The notes beneath the pieces are model-generated. The model was not told the origin of the DNA. It did not search any database and was given only the letters and a program-made list of their open reading frames with translations. The position numbers were made by a program, and so were the translations under genes. A DNA stretch of 64,000 bases from Epiperipatus broadwayi (taxonomy: Eukaryota > Onychophora > Udeonychophora > Euonychophora > Peripatidae), in contig JAQFVV010012535.1 of the NCBI GenBank assembly GCA_028023455.1, positions 2,544,001 to 2,608,000 of the forward strand. The letters are read 5' to 3'. Numbering within the stretch: the stretch's first letter is position 1; each line of letters begins with the position of its first letter. Shown here piece after piece: positions 11,894 through 23,215 of this stretch.

Positions 11894-13156
11894 TAAATTT
11901 GGGGTGATTTTTTATTATTATAATAACTAGTTTAGGCTTTTAAGGTAAAAATATTTTGCATATAAATTCTTTGAATCACCAGCAGATTACAAATATAGAA
12001 ACCAAAAAATTAATTTCCTGGTTTTTTTTTAGTTAATTGGGTCAATTAAAAACACATTTAAAACTATATATTTTTCATAAGCTATTTGTAAACTTTTTCA
12101 AAGTCTATTTCCAAAATACTCAAAAACGAAATGTGTCTATCTATTTAACATTATTGTCCATTTCAAATGTCTTAGATTTTCCTTTATTATTAATATTTCT
12201 GCCTGTCAAATTATTGTATAACATTTGTTTGTATGCAAGTGACTACTTTCAAAACACACCATTTTACTCACAAAATGTTTTTATATTTGCTTAACAATAA
12301 AAACTAATTTGATAGCGCTTCTTGATTCTCTAAAACCATTATGAATCTCAGATAATGAGAGAAGTAAATTAATCAGTAAAATGTTTAAAAGTACTTATGA
12401 TGCAGCGAATAACAATAATTTTCTAAAGTAATCGCTTTAGCTGTATCTGCCGTCTTTATTTTTATAAATTAAAGTAATAGAAATATCCTTAAGTCATGTG
12501 ATATATGCAGTGGTACATATGCTCCTAAAATATTTTAATAGTTAAAATTAACATATTTGTGCCATATTACAAAGTTTCTCTAAAAATAGCATTAGCATTT
12601 ATCAAAATAGTTTCTACATCTGTTATAAATATTCTTATATATTAAAAAAGTGTCATTAACTCGTTTAATAAATTTACGATATTGTTTTTATTAGATGCTT
12701 CAAAAAAACCTAAAGTGACTACAATCGACAATGTACTGAGTCCTATACTCTTTTTAATATTCATATTAGTAATCAAACTTTATCTATATACATTTCTACA
12801 TTGCTAGTAAATTTTCAGATTTATTTTATATTCAGTCATAACCAAACATTGTCAAAAATTTCTTTCGAATTTCCATTTTGAATGAATCCAAGAATAGACT
12901 TGTTCTTTATCACATTATCCTCTGAAGTGAAATCCTTTTTTTTAATAATATAACTAACTCAAAACTTTCCACAAACAACTTCAGTTTTTACAAATTTTCA
13001 TGAGTAATCTCTGTTCTAAAAAATGAGTATATAATTTGTTAGTATGTTTGGGATAAGATTTATCTTTAAAGGTATTATAATTTTAACCTTAAAGTTTACT
13101 TATCTATAAACTATCCAACAGTATAATATTGTAAGGGTTTAAGTAAAAAGGAAATA
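11894..13156. other. AT-rich spacer, no gene seen
   Basis: The 85-codon frame at 12037-12294 is Leu/Phe/Ile-rich and resembles nothing recognised. Confidence 0.5.
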
Positions 13157-13262
13157 TTTTTATTGTATAAGATGGAATATATGATTAAAAAAGGCTTAAA
13201 ATCTTAGGTTCAAACCCAAACTTTCAAGCTCTCTTTAGTCATCTATTCCATCTTATACAATC
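13157..13262. repeat. Hairpin with internal tRNA-like B box
   Basis: The ends (ttgtataagatggaatatat and its near reverse complement at 13240-13262) enclose about 60 nt. That interior carries ggttcaaaccc, a good pol III B-box match. There is no tRNA cloverleaf. The end sequence recurs at 13577-13594, so it belongs to the same repeat cluster as the hammerhead-like copies beside it. Confidence 0.4.
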
Positions 13263-13294
13263 GCATGACCAATACATGTGAAAAAAATAAATTA

Positions 13295-13337
13295 TCTCCA
13301 ATATTCATGTTGAATTTAGCACTCATCAGTTGGTCCA
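13295..13337 (-). ncRNA. Hammerhead-ribozyme-like motif, copy C
   Basis: On the minus strand ggaccaa is followed by a canonical CUGAUGA box (13329-13323). A damaged helix II follows (GUGCU... and ...ACAU), then GAAUAUUGG, where helix III appears deleted. The helix I pair accaa/uugg is kept. The order of parts matches copies A and B. The helix II mismatches and the missing GAAA make activity unlikely. Confidence 0.4.
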
Positions 13338-13505
13338 TATCATCATCTCCTACACACATATATATATATAATCAGTACTCATTTTATATTAAGATAGAAA
13401 ATCTTCAAACTTTACTTGTCAGGCTTCAACATTCTACACTATCCAACTTATTAACTGTCCATATCATTAAAGATCTAATGATCACATGTTCAAATCCCTT
13501 CTTTT

Positions 13506-13534
13506 GCTGGTTCAGCATAAAATATGCATATTGG
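13506..13534 (+). ncRNA. Hammerhead-like half motif, copy D
   Basis: This keeps the GCUG-GUU-CAGC helix II hairpin, a GAAA-like aaaa, and a short AU...AU helix III followed by A and UUGG. The CUGAUGA half has been replaced by unrelated sequence. It lies just after a B-box-like gttcaaatccc (about 13489-13499). The downstream sequence continues homologous to copy A (catttatcttt..acatgta). Confidence 0.4.
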
Positions 13535-13613
13535 AGATCATTTATCTTTCCACATGTAGGTGGTCATGTATGTTGGTTGTATAAAATGGAATGGATAACT
13601 GAAGATAATGGTA

Positions 13614-13700
13614 CACTAAATAAAATATTTAATATGGATTTGAAATCTTTTAAGCGCTGTAAAATATTTAATATGGATTTGAAATCTTTTAAGTGCTGCT
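13614..13700 (+). repeat. 42-bp tandem duplication
   Basis: Two near-identical units contain aaaatatttaatatggattt. The 147-codon frame covering them is not supported as a gene. Confidence 0.8.
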
Positions 13701-13764
13701 GTAAGTAAAGTATTATAAAAGTACTTGGTGTTAAATTTTCTCTCATGGATAAGATATATATATA

Positions 13765-14290
13765 TGTAATCTTATAATTGAATATTTATAAATACAGTAA
13801 TTAGATATATGTAAAATATAATGTGAAAATTTTTATCCACTCAGGAGCGCTTTTGACTATCCTTGTAGTCTTTGTCAACTAACACTTTGAAAGGCTAATC
13901 CTTTCACAATTCTGTGATCCTAACATTTGCTGCCTGTCTGTTAATTAAGTCTTGTTTGTATTTGTGTATTAGCATAGCTTCCTTTATTTTTCTTTTGTTA
14001 TTTTTTTCAATTTGCAATATTTTTACATTATTATAATTGAAGTTAAATCCATAAATACATGACCCATTATTGTCATAAAAAACAAATGCTGAAACATTAT
14101 TATTTAATTTGCAAATTTGTTTTGTTTTCTGAACTCTTTTTAATAACAATAAGTACTCTTTAGTGTTTTTTTTTCCAATGTACATCTCAATTCCCCTATA
14201 TATCCACTGCCACACCTACATATCCATTTATAAATGATGCAATTTTTATTTATAAATGAGGTTTTATGTTTAGAGTTATTTATTAATTTG
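13765..14290 (-). pseudogene. Penelope-like element remnant: GIY-YIG endonuclease C-terminal half
   Basis: A 103-codon frame (14215-13904) holds the second half of a Penelope GIY-YIG domain. It has a degenerate YIG start, then F-N-Y-N-N-V-K-I-L-x(8)-K-R-K-I-K-E-A and the tail YKQDLINRQAA. That is the usual 'DxxNVKIL...RxxKEAxxI' end of this endonuclease. It is the same family as 6785-7400, and the two remain alignable through their 3' flank (ataattgaatatttataaat). The reverse transcriptase is absent. Confidence 0.7.
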
Positions 14291-14624
14291 TTACTTCAGT
14301 TTCAAGCCGCCATATTGAATTTTTTAAAATACTGGCCTGAGACACAATTTTCACAATAACTTCAGTTTTAATTATGTTAGAGCAAAAACAATTACATTTC
14401 TAGAAACTAGAAAAATTAAGGAAATCAATAAGCATAAAATAAATAGTGATAACTATATAAAAAATAAGGAAAAAAGAAATTTTCACATCTGAAATAATTA
14501 TTATTTTATTGTTTGTTCATAATTTGGAAATTAACATTAACTAAAATTCAAAATACATCTTCAGTGATAATTTTTTTCTATTTCTCACAAAATTATCTTT
14601 CTAAACATGTATAACATGTCTTAC
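14291..14624. other. Spacer, no gene seen
   Basis: AT-rich sequence with no recognised feature. Confidence 0.5.
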
Positions 14625-14830
14625 CTGAGATAATCCACAGCTTCACAATCTCCAAAAGAAGTCAGATATGACTTTTTCATGTTTATCTTGTACCCCAAAT
14701 GTTCTAAATGTCAAAGGCATCTATAAAGAAAAATATTCATCATAATAAAAGATACAAAGGAAATCATCATAGCAATTGGCTTCTTGTCTATCAAAAACTA
14801 GAAATTGTAGGCTACTATCTATATCACTGA
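14625..14830 (-). pseudogene. Reverse-transcriptase scrap (DIRS- or Ty3-like)
   Basis: In one minus-strand frame there is Y-D-D-F-L (a Y-x-D-D box, motif C of reverse transcriptases), about 14800-14780. After a frameshift near 14720, HLEHLGYKINMKKSYLTS follows, resembling the post-motif-C segment (H-L-x-x-L-G-x-x-I-N-x-x-K-S) of DIRS-like and LTR reverse transcriptases. Stops and shifts show it is dead. The frameshift coincides with a plausible splice acceptor (ttctttatag) and the piece ends at a plausible donor (ctcag|gtaaga). All three frames of that would-be exon contain stops. Confidence 0.4.
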
Positions 14831-14872
14831 TAAAATGAGTTTCATCTCTTCATTTTATATTTTTTTGTGTAC

Positions 14873-14965
14873 AACAGTGAGGTTTATATTCTTTATGGTC
14901 ACCAGTGATGTTTATATTCTTTATGCACACAAGTGATGTGTATATTCTTTATGCCCAGAAGTGAT
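14873..14965 (+). repeat. ~32-bp tandem repeat, about 3-4 units
   Basis: Units of the form 'agtgatgtttatattctt' plus 'tatgcacac' recur with small changes. Confidence 0.75.
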
Positions 14966-15295
14966 GCTATCTTGTTATATTTATTGTACTACATAGATAT
15001 AGTTTATTTGCATATAGTCCATTTGTTAGCTATACACTTGAAAATAATGTTATGAAACATATAGCAGAACCAAAGCATGAACAAGAATAAACAAAAACAT
15101 AAACAAGAATCAGAATTTGATTATATGTTTATGTATGCAATGTTTGTATACATTTGATTATTATTTATAACTCATTACTTGTAAACCATATTATATAAAC
15201 ATAATTTATAATTTTCAAAAAGTATAGTGGTTTATTATAAATAATAAATTGTTGTACTTTTTGAAGGTCATTATTTTTATAAAAATAAGAGGATT
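14966..15295. other. Spacer, no gene seen
   Basis: Contains only AT-rich sequence, including a short inverted repeat around 15205-15265 (tttataattttcaaaaagta against tactttttgaaggtca). Confidence 0.4.
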
Positions 15296-15299
15296 AGTA

Positions 15300-15535
15300 T
15301 AGATAGAACATTAGAAAATTATGATAGATATGAATTCTATATGAGCATAAATAAATATATAATTACAAACTAACACACACTAATTTTTCAATAGATATGA
15401 ATTCTATATGAGCATAAATAAATATATAACTACAAACTATCACAAACTAACTTTAGAAAATTACAATAGATATGAATTCTATATGAGCATAAATAAATAT
15501 ATAACATATACTACAAACTAACACAGACTAATTAC
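15300..15535 (+). repeat. Three-unit tandem repeat (~80 bp)
   Basis: Each unit contains gatatgaattctatatgagc followed by ataaataaatatata and a variable acaaactaacac segment. Confidence 0.8.
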
Positions 15536-15964
15536 AAACTAAAATTAATAAAAAAGATAATTTTTTCAAAAAATTAAAAAAAAAAATTAAAAATTTAACT
15601 TACGAGTAATTACGTTGAAGTTCTATTGTAGGCCTTGTTTGTGAATAACACCAGAGAAATTTTTACTTGTAGCATGTAAACCATTTTTGTATTTTATCAC
15701 TTCATGATAAGTACAAAAATTACCAAAAAAAAAAAAAAAAAAAAATTAAATACTTTGGTCTATTAAAACTGTTGCCCAAAATTCAAATTTCACCCAATTT
15801 TTTTGATGTAAAAATCATTTGAAAGCTAAGATATGGAGCTATAAAATGGCTGTATTTTGATTGATGTCATGGTTATACTTTTTACATCAAGAAAGAAAGA
15901 AAATAACACATCATCAAATGAGAGCACAAAAGCGCATGCAGCGCCAACAAAGCGGAAAAAGTTA
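15536..15964. other. Spacer with poly(A) tract
   Basis: An A run near 15723-15745 is the only notable point. The 73-codon minus frame at 15826-16047 is not supported. Confidence 0.5.
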
Positions 15965-16265
15965 AAGCATATTTTGTTAGATATAAGAGAAATAAATAAA
16001 TATTCATTCAGATTTTTTAAATAAAAGACAAATAATAAAAATTTCATTGATTTTGTAATATGAAAAGAATCTTTCTAGAAATGATGACATATAATCTTAT
16101 TGTTTTGATTATGATCTCATTTTAAAAATATTTATAAAAAAAAAATTGAACATTTAAAATTTATTTTAGTAGTAAACAAAATATCTATCAAATGAAATAA
16201 AATTGATTATTTTCTGATAAGTAATAATGATTGAATCTTAAATTCTATGTTGAACATGAGAACAA
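15965..16265 (+). repeat. Dispersed direct repeat, copy 1
   Basis: About 300 bp is diverged from, but clearly alignable with, 18713-19021. Shared blocks include gatctcattttaaaaatatt and ttattttctgataagtaata. The function is unknown. The pair flanks the tandem duplications at 16972-18425. Confidence 0.75.
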
Positions 16266-16971
16266 AGAAAACAATGAAATGTAAAAGAAATATCAGAAAG
16301 TTAATATTATGTTGGTACTTATTAAATTCTATTTTTAAAAATAAAATATACATATAAAATAAATATGTAATCATATATATTTCTAAACTTTAATAATTAT
16401 TATGTAATTATTGTACAAAAATAATCATGAATCTGAATCTTAATAAGCTTTGTAAAATAATCAAGATTTTAATTATTTGAAATTTTTTTTTTAAAGTAAC
16501 CTCACAAAACACATGAAATCACATAACATGACTAAGATGTCAAGGCTTGGTGAAATTTGTTTTAAATCATTGCATTTTCAATTATACTGACTTCTTTAGA
16601 TTTTTTAAAAATTAAATTATCACAATAACCTATATGTGAAGTTCACAATTTAAAAAAACAATTAGTGAAATGTCTCAATAGATGATTGTACACGAAAATC
16701 AACTCCAGCACTTTTTTTCAATTTCTCCATAAAAAGTTTTCTGCAATGATGAAACTACCAGCTAAACACCTTTATTGTACTTATAATTATTTTTGTTTTT
16801 TTTGTAACCAATATTTAACATTCCATAATTTTATAATGCAATATTATTTTTTGGCCAATTTCCTTCCTGGTGAATTTTTCAGCAAGTATTATATGTTAAA
16901 ATGCATATATATATAAATTTAGTTCAAAAAATTATAATAGAAGCCCTGCCCTAATATGTTTAGTCATTAAT
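16266..16971. other. Spacer, no gene seen
   Basis: The 76-codon frame at 16686-16916 is hydrophobic AT-driven sequence without recognisable motifs. Confidence 0.5.
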
Positions 16972-17600
16972 ACATCTGACGTCACTAACTCTGCCAGTTC
17001 TTATGCTAAAAAATTCGTTTGATAGGTTTTGAATAGGTTTTTAAAAGTTCTGTAAGATGGTGCCCTCTTCCAAAATATTTTACAAGTAAAAAATAAAAAA
17101 AAACACATTTAAACCTAAAAAAAGAAAGAACATCAGTTGTAATTGGTTGTTAGTGAGCTCTCAGCCAAAAAAGACATTCTGATTGGCTGGAAAGAACAAA
17201 AAAACCACCTGATCAAAGAAAATAAAGAAAAATGCTGAGATTTTCATTTCGAATGCAATTTTAAGTATTAACTCTTTGCCCGCCTCTTACGAGGCTCCTC
17301 GTCGACATCTGACATCACTCTAACTCAGCCAGTTTTTATATGAAAATATTCGTTAAACACGTATTGAATTCGTTTTTAAAAGTTCTGTACGATGGTGACA
17401 TCTTCCGATTTATTTTACAAGTAAAAAATAGAAAAAAAACGCATTTAAACCTAAACAAAGAAGGAACATTATTTGTGATTGGTTCTTAGCATGCTCTCAG
17501 CCGAAAAAGACATTCTGATTGGCTGGAAAGAACAAAGAAACTGCCTGATCAAAGAAAATAAAGAAAAACGCTGAGATTTTCATTTCGAATACGATTTAAT
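16972..17600 (+). repeat. ~330-bp tandem duplication, two units
   Basis: Positions 16972-17262 and 17305-17600 share most of their length, for example agacattctgattggctgga and tttttaaaagttctgta. They are richer in G+C than their surroundings, but no gene was seen. The divergence indicates an old event. Confidence 0.85.
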
Positions 17601-17609
17601 TATTATAAA

Positions 17610-18425
17610 AGAATATTTTGAGAAATTAAAATTATTTTCAGAGAGAATAATAAAAAAACAAAATTATTTTCGAAAAATATTGAAGATTTAAGTAAAAATA
17701 TTGAAGATGTAGTAAAAAGAAATATTTACTTTTCTATAACGTAAAAGTCGATCTTTTTGTTTACATTATAACTTTTATGTTGCCGATATTGAATATTTTA
17801 GAATAAATAAATAGCAATTTATTTTTGAAAGAACTTTCGTTCTCTTCATAACCTGAAAAATTAATAATATACTTTTTATAAACGTATCTGAGTTGAATTT
17901 AATATTATAGGTGAATATGTTTTAACAATAGGCTTTGTCTTCAGTTTGTGAGTTGGCCAATTAAAAGATTTGATTTTTATCTGATACAACCAATGATAAA
18001 ATTAGCGGTTAAAAGGTTAAAAAAATATAATTTCAGAAATTAAACTAGTTTTTTAAAAAATATACTAAAAAAACAAAATTATTTTCGAAAAATATTGAAG
18101 ATTTTAGTAAAAATATTAAAGAAATATTTAAAAGAAATATTTACTTTTCTATAACGTAAAAGTCGACCTTTTTGTTTATATTATAGCTTTTATGTTGCCG
18201 AAATTGAATATTTTAGAATAAATAAATAGCAATTTATTTTTGAAAGAACTTTCGTTCTCTTCATAACCTGAAAAATTAGTAATATACTTTTTATAAACGT
18301 ATCTGAGTTGAATTTAATATTATAGGCGAATATGTTTTAACAATAGGCTTTGTCTTCAGTTTGTGAGTTGGCCAATTAAAAGATTTGATTTTTACCTGAT
18401 ACAACCAATAATATAATTAGCGGTT
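17610..18425 (+). repeat. ~415-bp tandem duplication, two closely similar units
   Basis: Positions 17610-18010 and 18022-18425 are very similar across cataacctgaaaaatta, cgtatctgagttgaattt and aggctttgtcttcagttt. They are younger than the adjoining duplication by eye. No coding capacity was seen. Confidence 0.85.
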
Positions 18426-18712
18426 TATAGTCCCAATGACCAAAATATGTTTATTTGTAAATTTAATATAGTTTTAGATATTTTTTTACAATAATTTACA
18501 CTATATTGATTAGATATTGAAAAATATAAATTATTAATAACTTATTTTGAATAGAAATAGTTTATTTTCAAAAATATAATGTTATATTTGCAGATAATGT
18601 GAATATGGCCTTAAGCTATTTACAAGTTTAGCTTCCACATAAGCAATCTACTTATACTTACAAGTATAAAAATATCACAATTTTGCAATAAATATTCAAA
18701 CTTTTAAACTTT

Positions 18713-19021
18713 TAAAGCATAATTTATTAGATAGAAGTGAAATAAATAAATATTCATTTTAATTTTTAAAAATAATCAGAAATAAGGAAGATTTAGTTGA
18801 TTTTGAAAAATTGAAAATGATCTTTCTGAAATGATGACATGTAATCTTTTTGTTTTGACTACGATCTCATTTTAAAAATATTTATAAAAACAAAATGTGA
18901 ACATTTAAAATTTATTTCAGTAATAAACAAAAATATGTATCAAATGACATCAAATTTATTATTTTCTGATAAGTAATAATCATTTAATCATATATTTTAC
19001 ATTGATGTGTGAGATAAAGAA
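18713..19021 (+). repeat. Dispersed direct repeat, copy 2
   Basis: This is the partner of 15965-16265, in the same orientation 2.75 kb downstream. The 290 bp before it (18426-18712) hold nothing recognisable. Confidence 0.75.
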
Positions 19022-19167
19022 AAACATCAGAAAATGCTGAAATGTTTGAGACTATGCTGCACTAAGAAAAGATAATACTTTTATCAAGCAGATTGTAAGT
19101 AATAGAACAAAAATAATGGTATATCTGGATAAATTATTATACTCATAAATATACAGATATTATATAG

Positions 19168-19310
19168 TGTAATGCTAGTGAGATATATGTTATAAAAGTC
19201 ACATATATCTGCATTACATATTTCATAATTTAAAAAAATATATGATCAAATTTATTAAGAAAGGAAGAATAATTAAAGAAGTATGTAAGTAGATTTTAAG
19301 ATATAATAAA
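19168..19310 (+). repeat. Second dispersed direct repeat, copy 1
   Basis: Matches 21531-21675 closely, for example cacatatatctgcattacat and tttattaagaaagga. An imperfect palindrome (agatatatgttataaaagtcacatatatct) lies inside. Confidence 0.8.
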
Positions 19311-19439
19311 ATAAAAATAGAGAAGAAAAAATGGTTAGAGAGATAAATAAATTTGTTATTGGGTACTGTTTATAGTCAGATGGGAATTAGAGAGGACTGA
19401 CAGGGTTTTGAGTTAGAACACTTCATTTGATTTAAAATA

Positions 19440-20308
19440 ATAAAAAATAATGAAATTAAAGAGGAAGAGTGTCATATAAAAGAAAATAAAAGGATGAAGT
19501 CATTTGAAAAAAAGTTTGAGAAATATGCAGAGCTCAACAAATGAATAGAATGATTAATATAGGAGATCAGGATAGTCTGACTAGAAGATAGGAAAATAAT
19601 AGAAATTATGAGATGGGTTAATAGATAAATTAGATAAAAGAGAAGATTAACAAAAAAAAACAAATAAGTATGCACAATTAAATAGCTTGAATATAGTAAA
19701 TAAATCTGAATCAGAAAATAAGACTGACTTAGAAATTAAGCCAGAACCAAAAAATATTTCTGACTCAAATGATAATCATGAATATAAAAATTATGATGTG
19801 TCAGTAGGAAAACATAATAAAAAGAAAAAATAGAAATTGCAAAATTAAAACACAAAGAAGAAAAGGATCAATTAAAAATTAATAGCATAAATACTGACAG
19901 TATAAAACTGAAAAATTCAGGTATGTACATGCATTTAAAGAATAGCCCTGTTACCATAAAGAAATAAAAATATGTGCTGAAAAGAAAGTAGTCAAAAAAT
20001 AGCTTAGTTACTTAGTGCACTTGACAGCACAAGACCAGATTATGAAGCCCCCCCCCCCTCCAAAGGAATTTAAACTCTTTGAAAGAGAAGAAAATATAAA
20101 TATTGTGAATTACAGCTTGGGTAATAATTATTGGTATAAAAGAAATAAATATAGAGATTCATACAATCATAGAAAAGGGGATGGGGAATATACTAACTGT
20201 GATTTGGAAACCAATTGCCCAGAACACCAAGCCAGGCCTAGAAGTAAAAGATTTCCTGATCTGAGTGCTTATGTAAGAAACTTAAAAGTACCATCTGACA
20301 AAAATTAG
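19440..20308 (+). pseudogene. Degenerate charged ORF, possibly a retroelement gag-like relic
   Basis: Plus-strand sequence in broken frames reads like a coiled, Lys/Glu-rich protein (MKSFEKKFEKYAEL near 19490). A polar stretch (NISDSNDNHEYKNYD near 19760) follows. It ends with a 97-codon frame (20015-20308) with a run of prolines and a basic, Arg-rich C-terminus. The codons give a normal residue mix unlike the surrounding AT noise, so it was probably once translated. The overall plan (charged coil, acidic middle, basic end) resembles the intact ORF at 50993-52630. No sequence identity was established and no family was recognised. Confidence 0.35.
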
Positions 20309-20389
20309 GGGAGAGGGGTTAGGCTTTATATTAACTGGACAGATTTTTAGAAGAATAAAAAAAAGAACAAGTTTATTGTACATGGATTA

Positions 20390-20720
20390 TGAGAATTGAA
20401 ATAAAATTAAACAAATAAAATAAAATAAAATGTTTTTTGTTTGAGAGGTAATAATGAAATAGAGTGAAATAAATAAAGTTGAATAAATAAAATAAAATGT
20501 TTTTTTTTTGAGAATTATTAATGGAAATAAAAGAGTATATAAATGAAATAAAATAATATTTTTTTTTATTAGAGTATGATAAATAGAAGTGAAGTGAAAA
20601 TTTATTATTTAGAGTAGAATAAAATAATAATATTTTAGAGTAAATATATGATAATAAAATAAGTTTTTTTTTGTTGTAGAAAATCAATGTATATAAATGA
20701 AATTTTTTTTTTAAAAAGCA
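20390..20720. repeat. Degenerate ~80-bp tandem repeats
   Basis: About four units contain ataaaataaaatgtttttt and gagta/gagag segments. The minus-strand 104-codon frame across it is an artefact. Confidence 0.6.
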
Positions 20721-21530
20721 AATAAAGTGAATAAAGCCTATAATAATAGAATGATATCTATAATAAATATTAAATAAAATGTTGCCAAATAATCTCTCAA
20801 GTGGGCGTAAATTGAATATTGGTTTTTAGAGTCTTGGACTGGAGGGGAAGTCAGATAAAGGTTGAGGAAGGCATGTTAAGTGTAGGCTATCACTATGTAA
20901 TTGTAAGACCTGTAATGAGCATGAAAACAGGAGGGATAGTTTGATAAGATGAGGATCCAATATAAACAAGAGAGTACAGAATAAACCACAAATCAGTTTC
21001 ACTGGAAGAAAAAATTTCCTAGCATAGTTATAATAAATCTTGTTTTAGTGTAAGTTGAATGGTCAGTCGAGGTATACTGCCATTTTCAGTGTTTGTATGA
21101 TGCAGACCTAAGGGAGAAAGTCCTGGGCTCATTCAACCCACTTGTAGAGAAATGACTAACACAGTAAAAAGTAATGTTATAGTATTGTTTATTGCATAAG
21201 TCTGATATCAGCAAATATTTTCTGTGACTTGTTGCATTCAACCTCTCTGTATTCTTCAGAAAGATGCATATTGTTCATGGTGGTCTTCACATCTGACATA
21301 ATTATTGCAAGTCATTGTAGATTATGACCTGTGAGATGAAGCAGCATAGGAAACATCACTATCTGTGTTTTGTCACTCTGTATGTAATTTGACACTTATG
21401 TTAGGAAAAAATAGTAAATAAATAAATAAAACAAAAAATGAAAAATCAGATGGTAAAGAAAAAAATAAAAGGAAAGAGCTAAAATGGATCAATTTAACAC
21501 ATTTTATCTCTCAAATGAGATGCATGTGTG
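20721..21530. other. Spacer, moderately GC-richer, no gene seen
   Basis: From 20800 to 21400 the sequence looks less repetitive. It includes a TATA-like tataaac (20950s) and several AATAAA signals. It might be part of an old LTR belonging to the charged ORF upstream, but no second copy was found in the window. Confidence 0.3.
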
Positions 21531-21675
21531 ATATAATGCAAGTGAGATGTTTGTTATAAAACTCACATATATCTGCATTACATATTTCATAATTTAAAAA
21601 AATATATGTTCAAATTTATTAAGAAAGGAAAAATAGTTAAAAATATAGTTAAGTAGATTTTAAGATGTAATAAAA
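21531..21675 (+). repeat. Second dispersed direct repeat, copy 2
   Basis: Partner of 19168-19310. It ends right where the RTE-type LINE fragment breaks off. Confidence 0.8.
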
Positions 21676-21679
21676 AAAA

Positions 21680-23215
21680 ATTGTGATAAAAAGTTTGTAT
21701 AAAATGGATAAAGAGCCGGTAGGTCTGTAATTTCTAATATCTTCTTTATCACCTTTTTAAAATATTAATATTAATACTGCATTCTTCCAATCTTCTGGTA
21801 CATCTTTATCATTTAGACATTTAGTATATAACTTTGCTAAAAAATTTTCTATTTCTTCACTTGCTTTTTTTATTGTAATTCCATCATTACCTGAAGCCTT
21901 TCCCTTCTTCATATAATTAATTGCATGTCTCACTTCTTCATTTAAAATTCTGGGCAATTCGGAAGATGTAATAGATATAGGGGAAACTTGTTCTTTATTA
22001 CTATATAATTCTTGTTAAAAGTCTTCTAACCATTTCTTAATGTCATTTCTCTTTTTAATAATAATTTCATATTTTTTTCTTATCACAGATACAAATTTCC
22101 TACCAATACCAAAATGTTGTTTCATACTCTTGAGACTTTTATTCTCATCTACAGCTTTCCTTGCTAGTTCACAGTTATACTTTAACTTTCTTATATCATT
22201 TTCAACTCTTTTGTGCATCATTTTACAAAATTTGAGATATTCAATTCTTTTTAATGCATCATTTTTGTATATCTTCATATTTCTTATTTTCTTCATCTCA
22301 GTCGAAATTTTATTGGTCAATTACTGCTTTTTTCTGCCAGCTATTTTTGTTGCAGTTTTTAAAAGTGTATCAGTTTATTTTCATATTACTTTCATTCAAA
22401 TTTGAATCATGTTCAAAATCTACTAATACTTGAAACCGATTTGTAAGTTCTAATTTAAATTCATTAGAATGTTTCTGAAGATTAGGAATATCAACTGTAA
22501 ATATTGTTTTTTTAATTAATTTTTGTCTTTCTAGTTTTGCATTAACACCTGTCTTGTAACATCTTACTAATCGATGATCACTTCCTGTGTTAAATTTATT
22601 AAGAACATTACAATCTTGAAATATGTATTTTCTGTTAGTCAAAATATAATCCAATTCTGCTGTACCTCCATTTGGATGCTTCCATGTCCATTTCCTTTAA
22701 ACATTTTTTTCAAAAAAAGAATTCATAATATAAAGTTTTTCTGAAAACTCCACAAGTCTATGTCCTCTCTTATTTCTATTACCATACCAAAATTATCTAC
22801 AGCACTTTCATCTTTCTTTTGTTTACCAATTCTAGCATTAAAGACTCTCATAACAATTTTAAAATGTTGTTTACTCTGATCACAAGCCTTTTGTACATCC
22901 ATATAAAAATCTTCTACTACTTCATCACTATGAGAACTTCTTGGGGCATAAACTTGAATCATCTGCATTTGGTATCTGCTATTAATTTGTATAACTAATC
23001 TTGCCATTCTGACCAATACACTATCAATCTCCACAATGTTGTTCTTTCATTTTTTATTTATAATGAATCCTACTCTACTTGTATTTCCAATATTTGTGCC
23101 TTTATAATAGAATACATGTCCACTTTTTAAATCAATTGTCTTTTCATCTTTTCTTTTAACTTCCCAAAGTCCAATAATGTCCCATTTAATATTTCAGAAG
23201 ATATTTGATATTTCA
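21680..23215 (-). pseudogene. RTE-type non-LTR retrotransposon fragment (endonuclease plus start of reverse transcriptase)
   Basis: Read on the minus strand from 23215, the order is: apurinic-like endonuclease N-terminus (WDIIGLWEVKRKDEKTIDLK, GHVFYYKGT); IQVYAPRSSHSDE (~22980-22920); the FNARIGK region (~22850); DYILTNRKY (~22650); and GSDHRLVR (~22580). A coiled linker follows, then the reverse-transcriptase start (MKKGKASGNDGITI, ~21910, and DWKNAVLILIF...KGDKEDIRNYRP, to ~21690). Such elements copy themselves by nicking DNA and reverse transcribing at the nick. Several stops and frameshifts break the frame. The GDFN catalytic box reads RVFN, so the endonuclease aspartate is lost. The palm domain and 3' end are missing. 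Confidence 0.8.

Noticed and set aside
12037-12294. 85-codon ORF
   Set aside because: Leu/Phe/Ile-rich composition typical of random AT-rich DNA.
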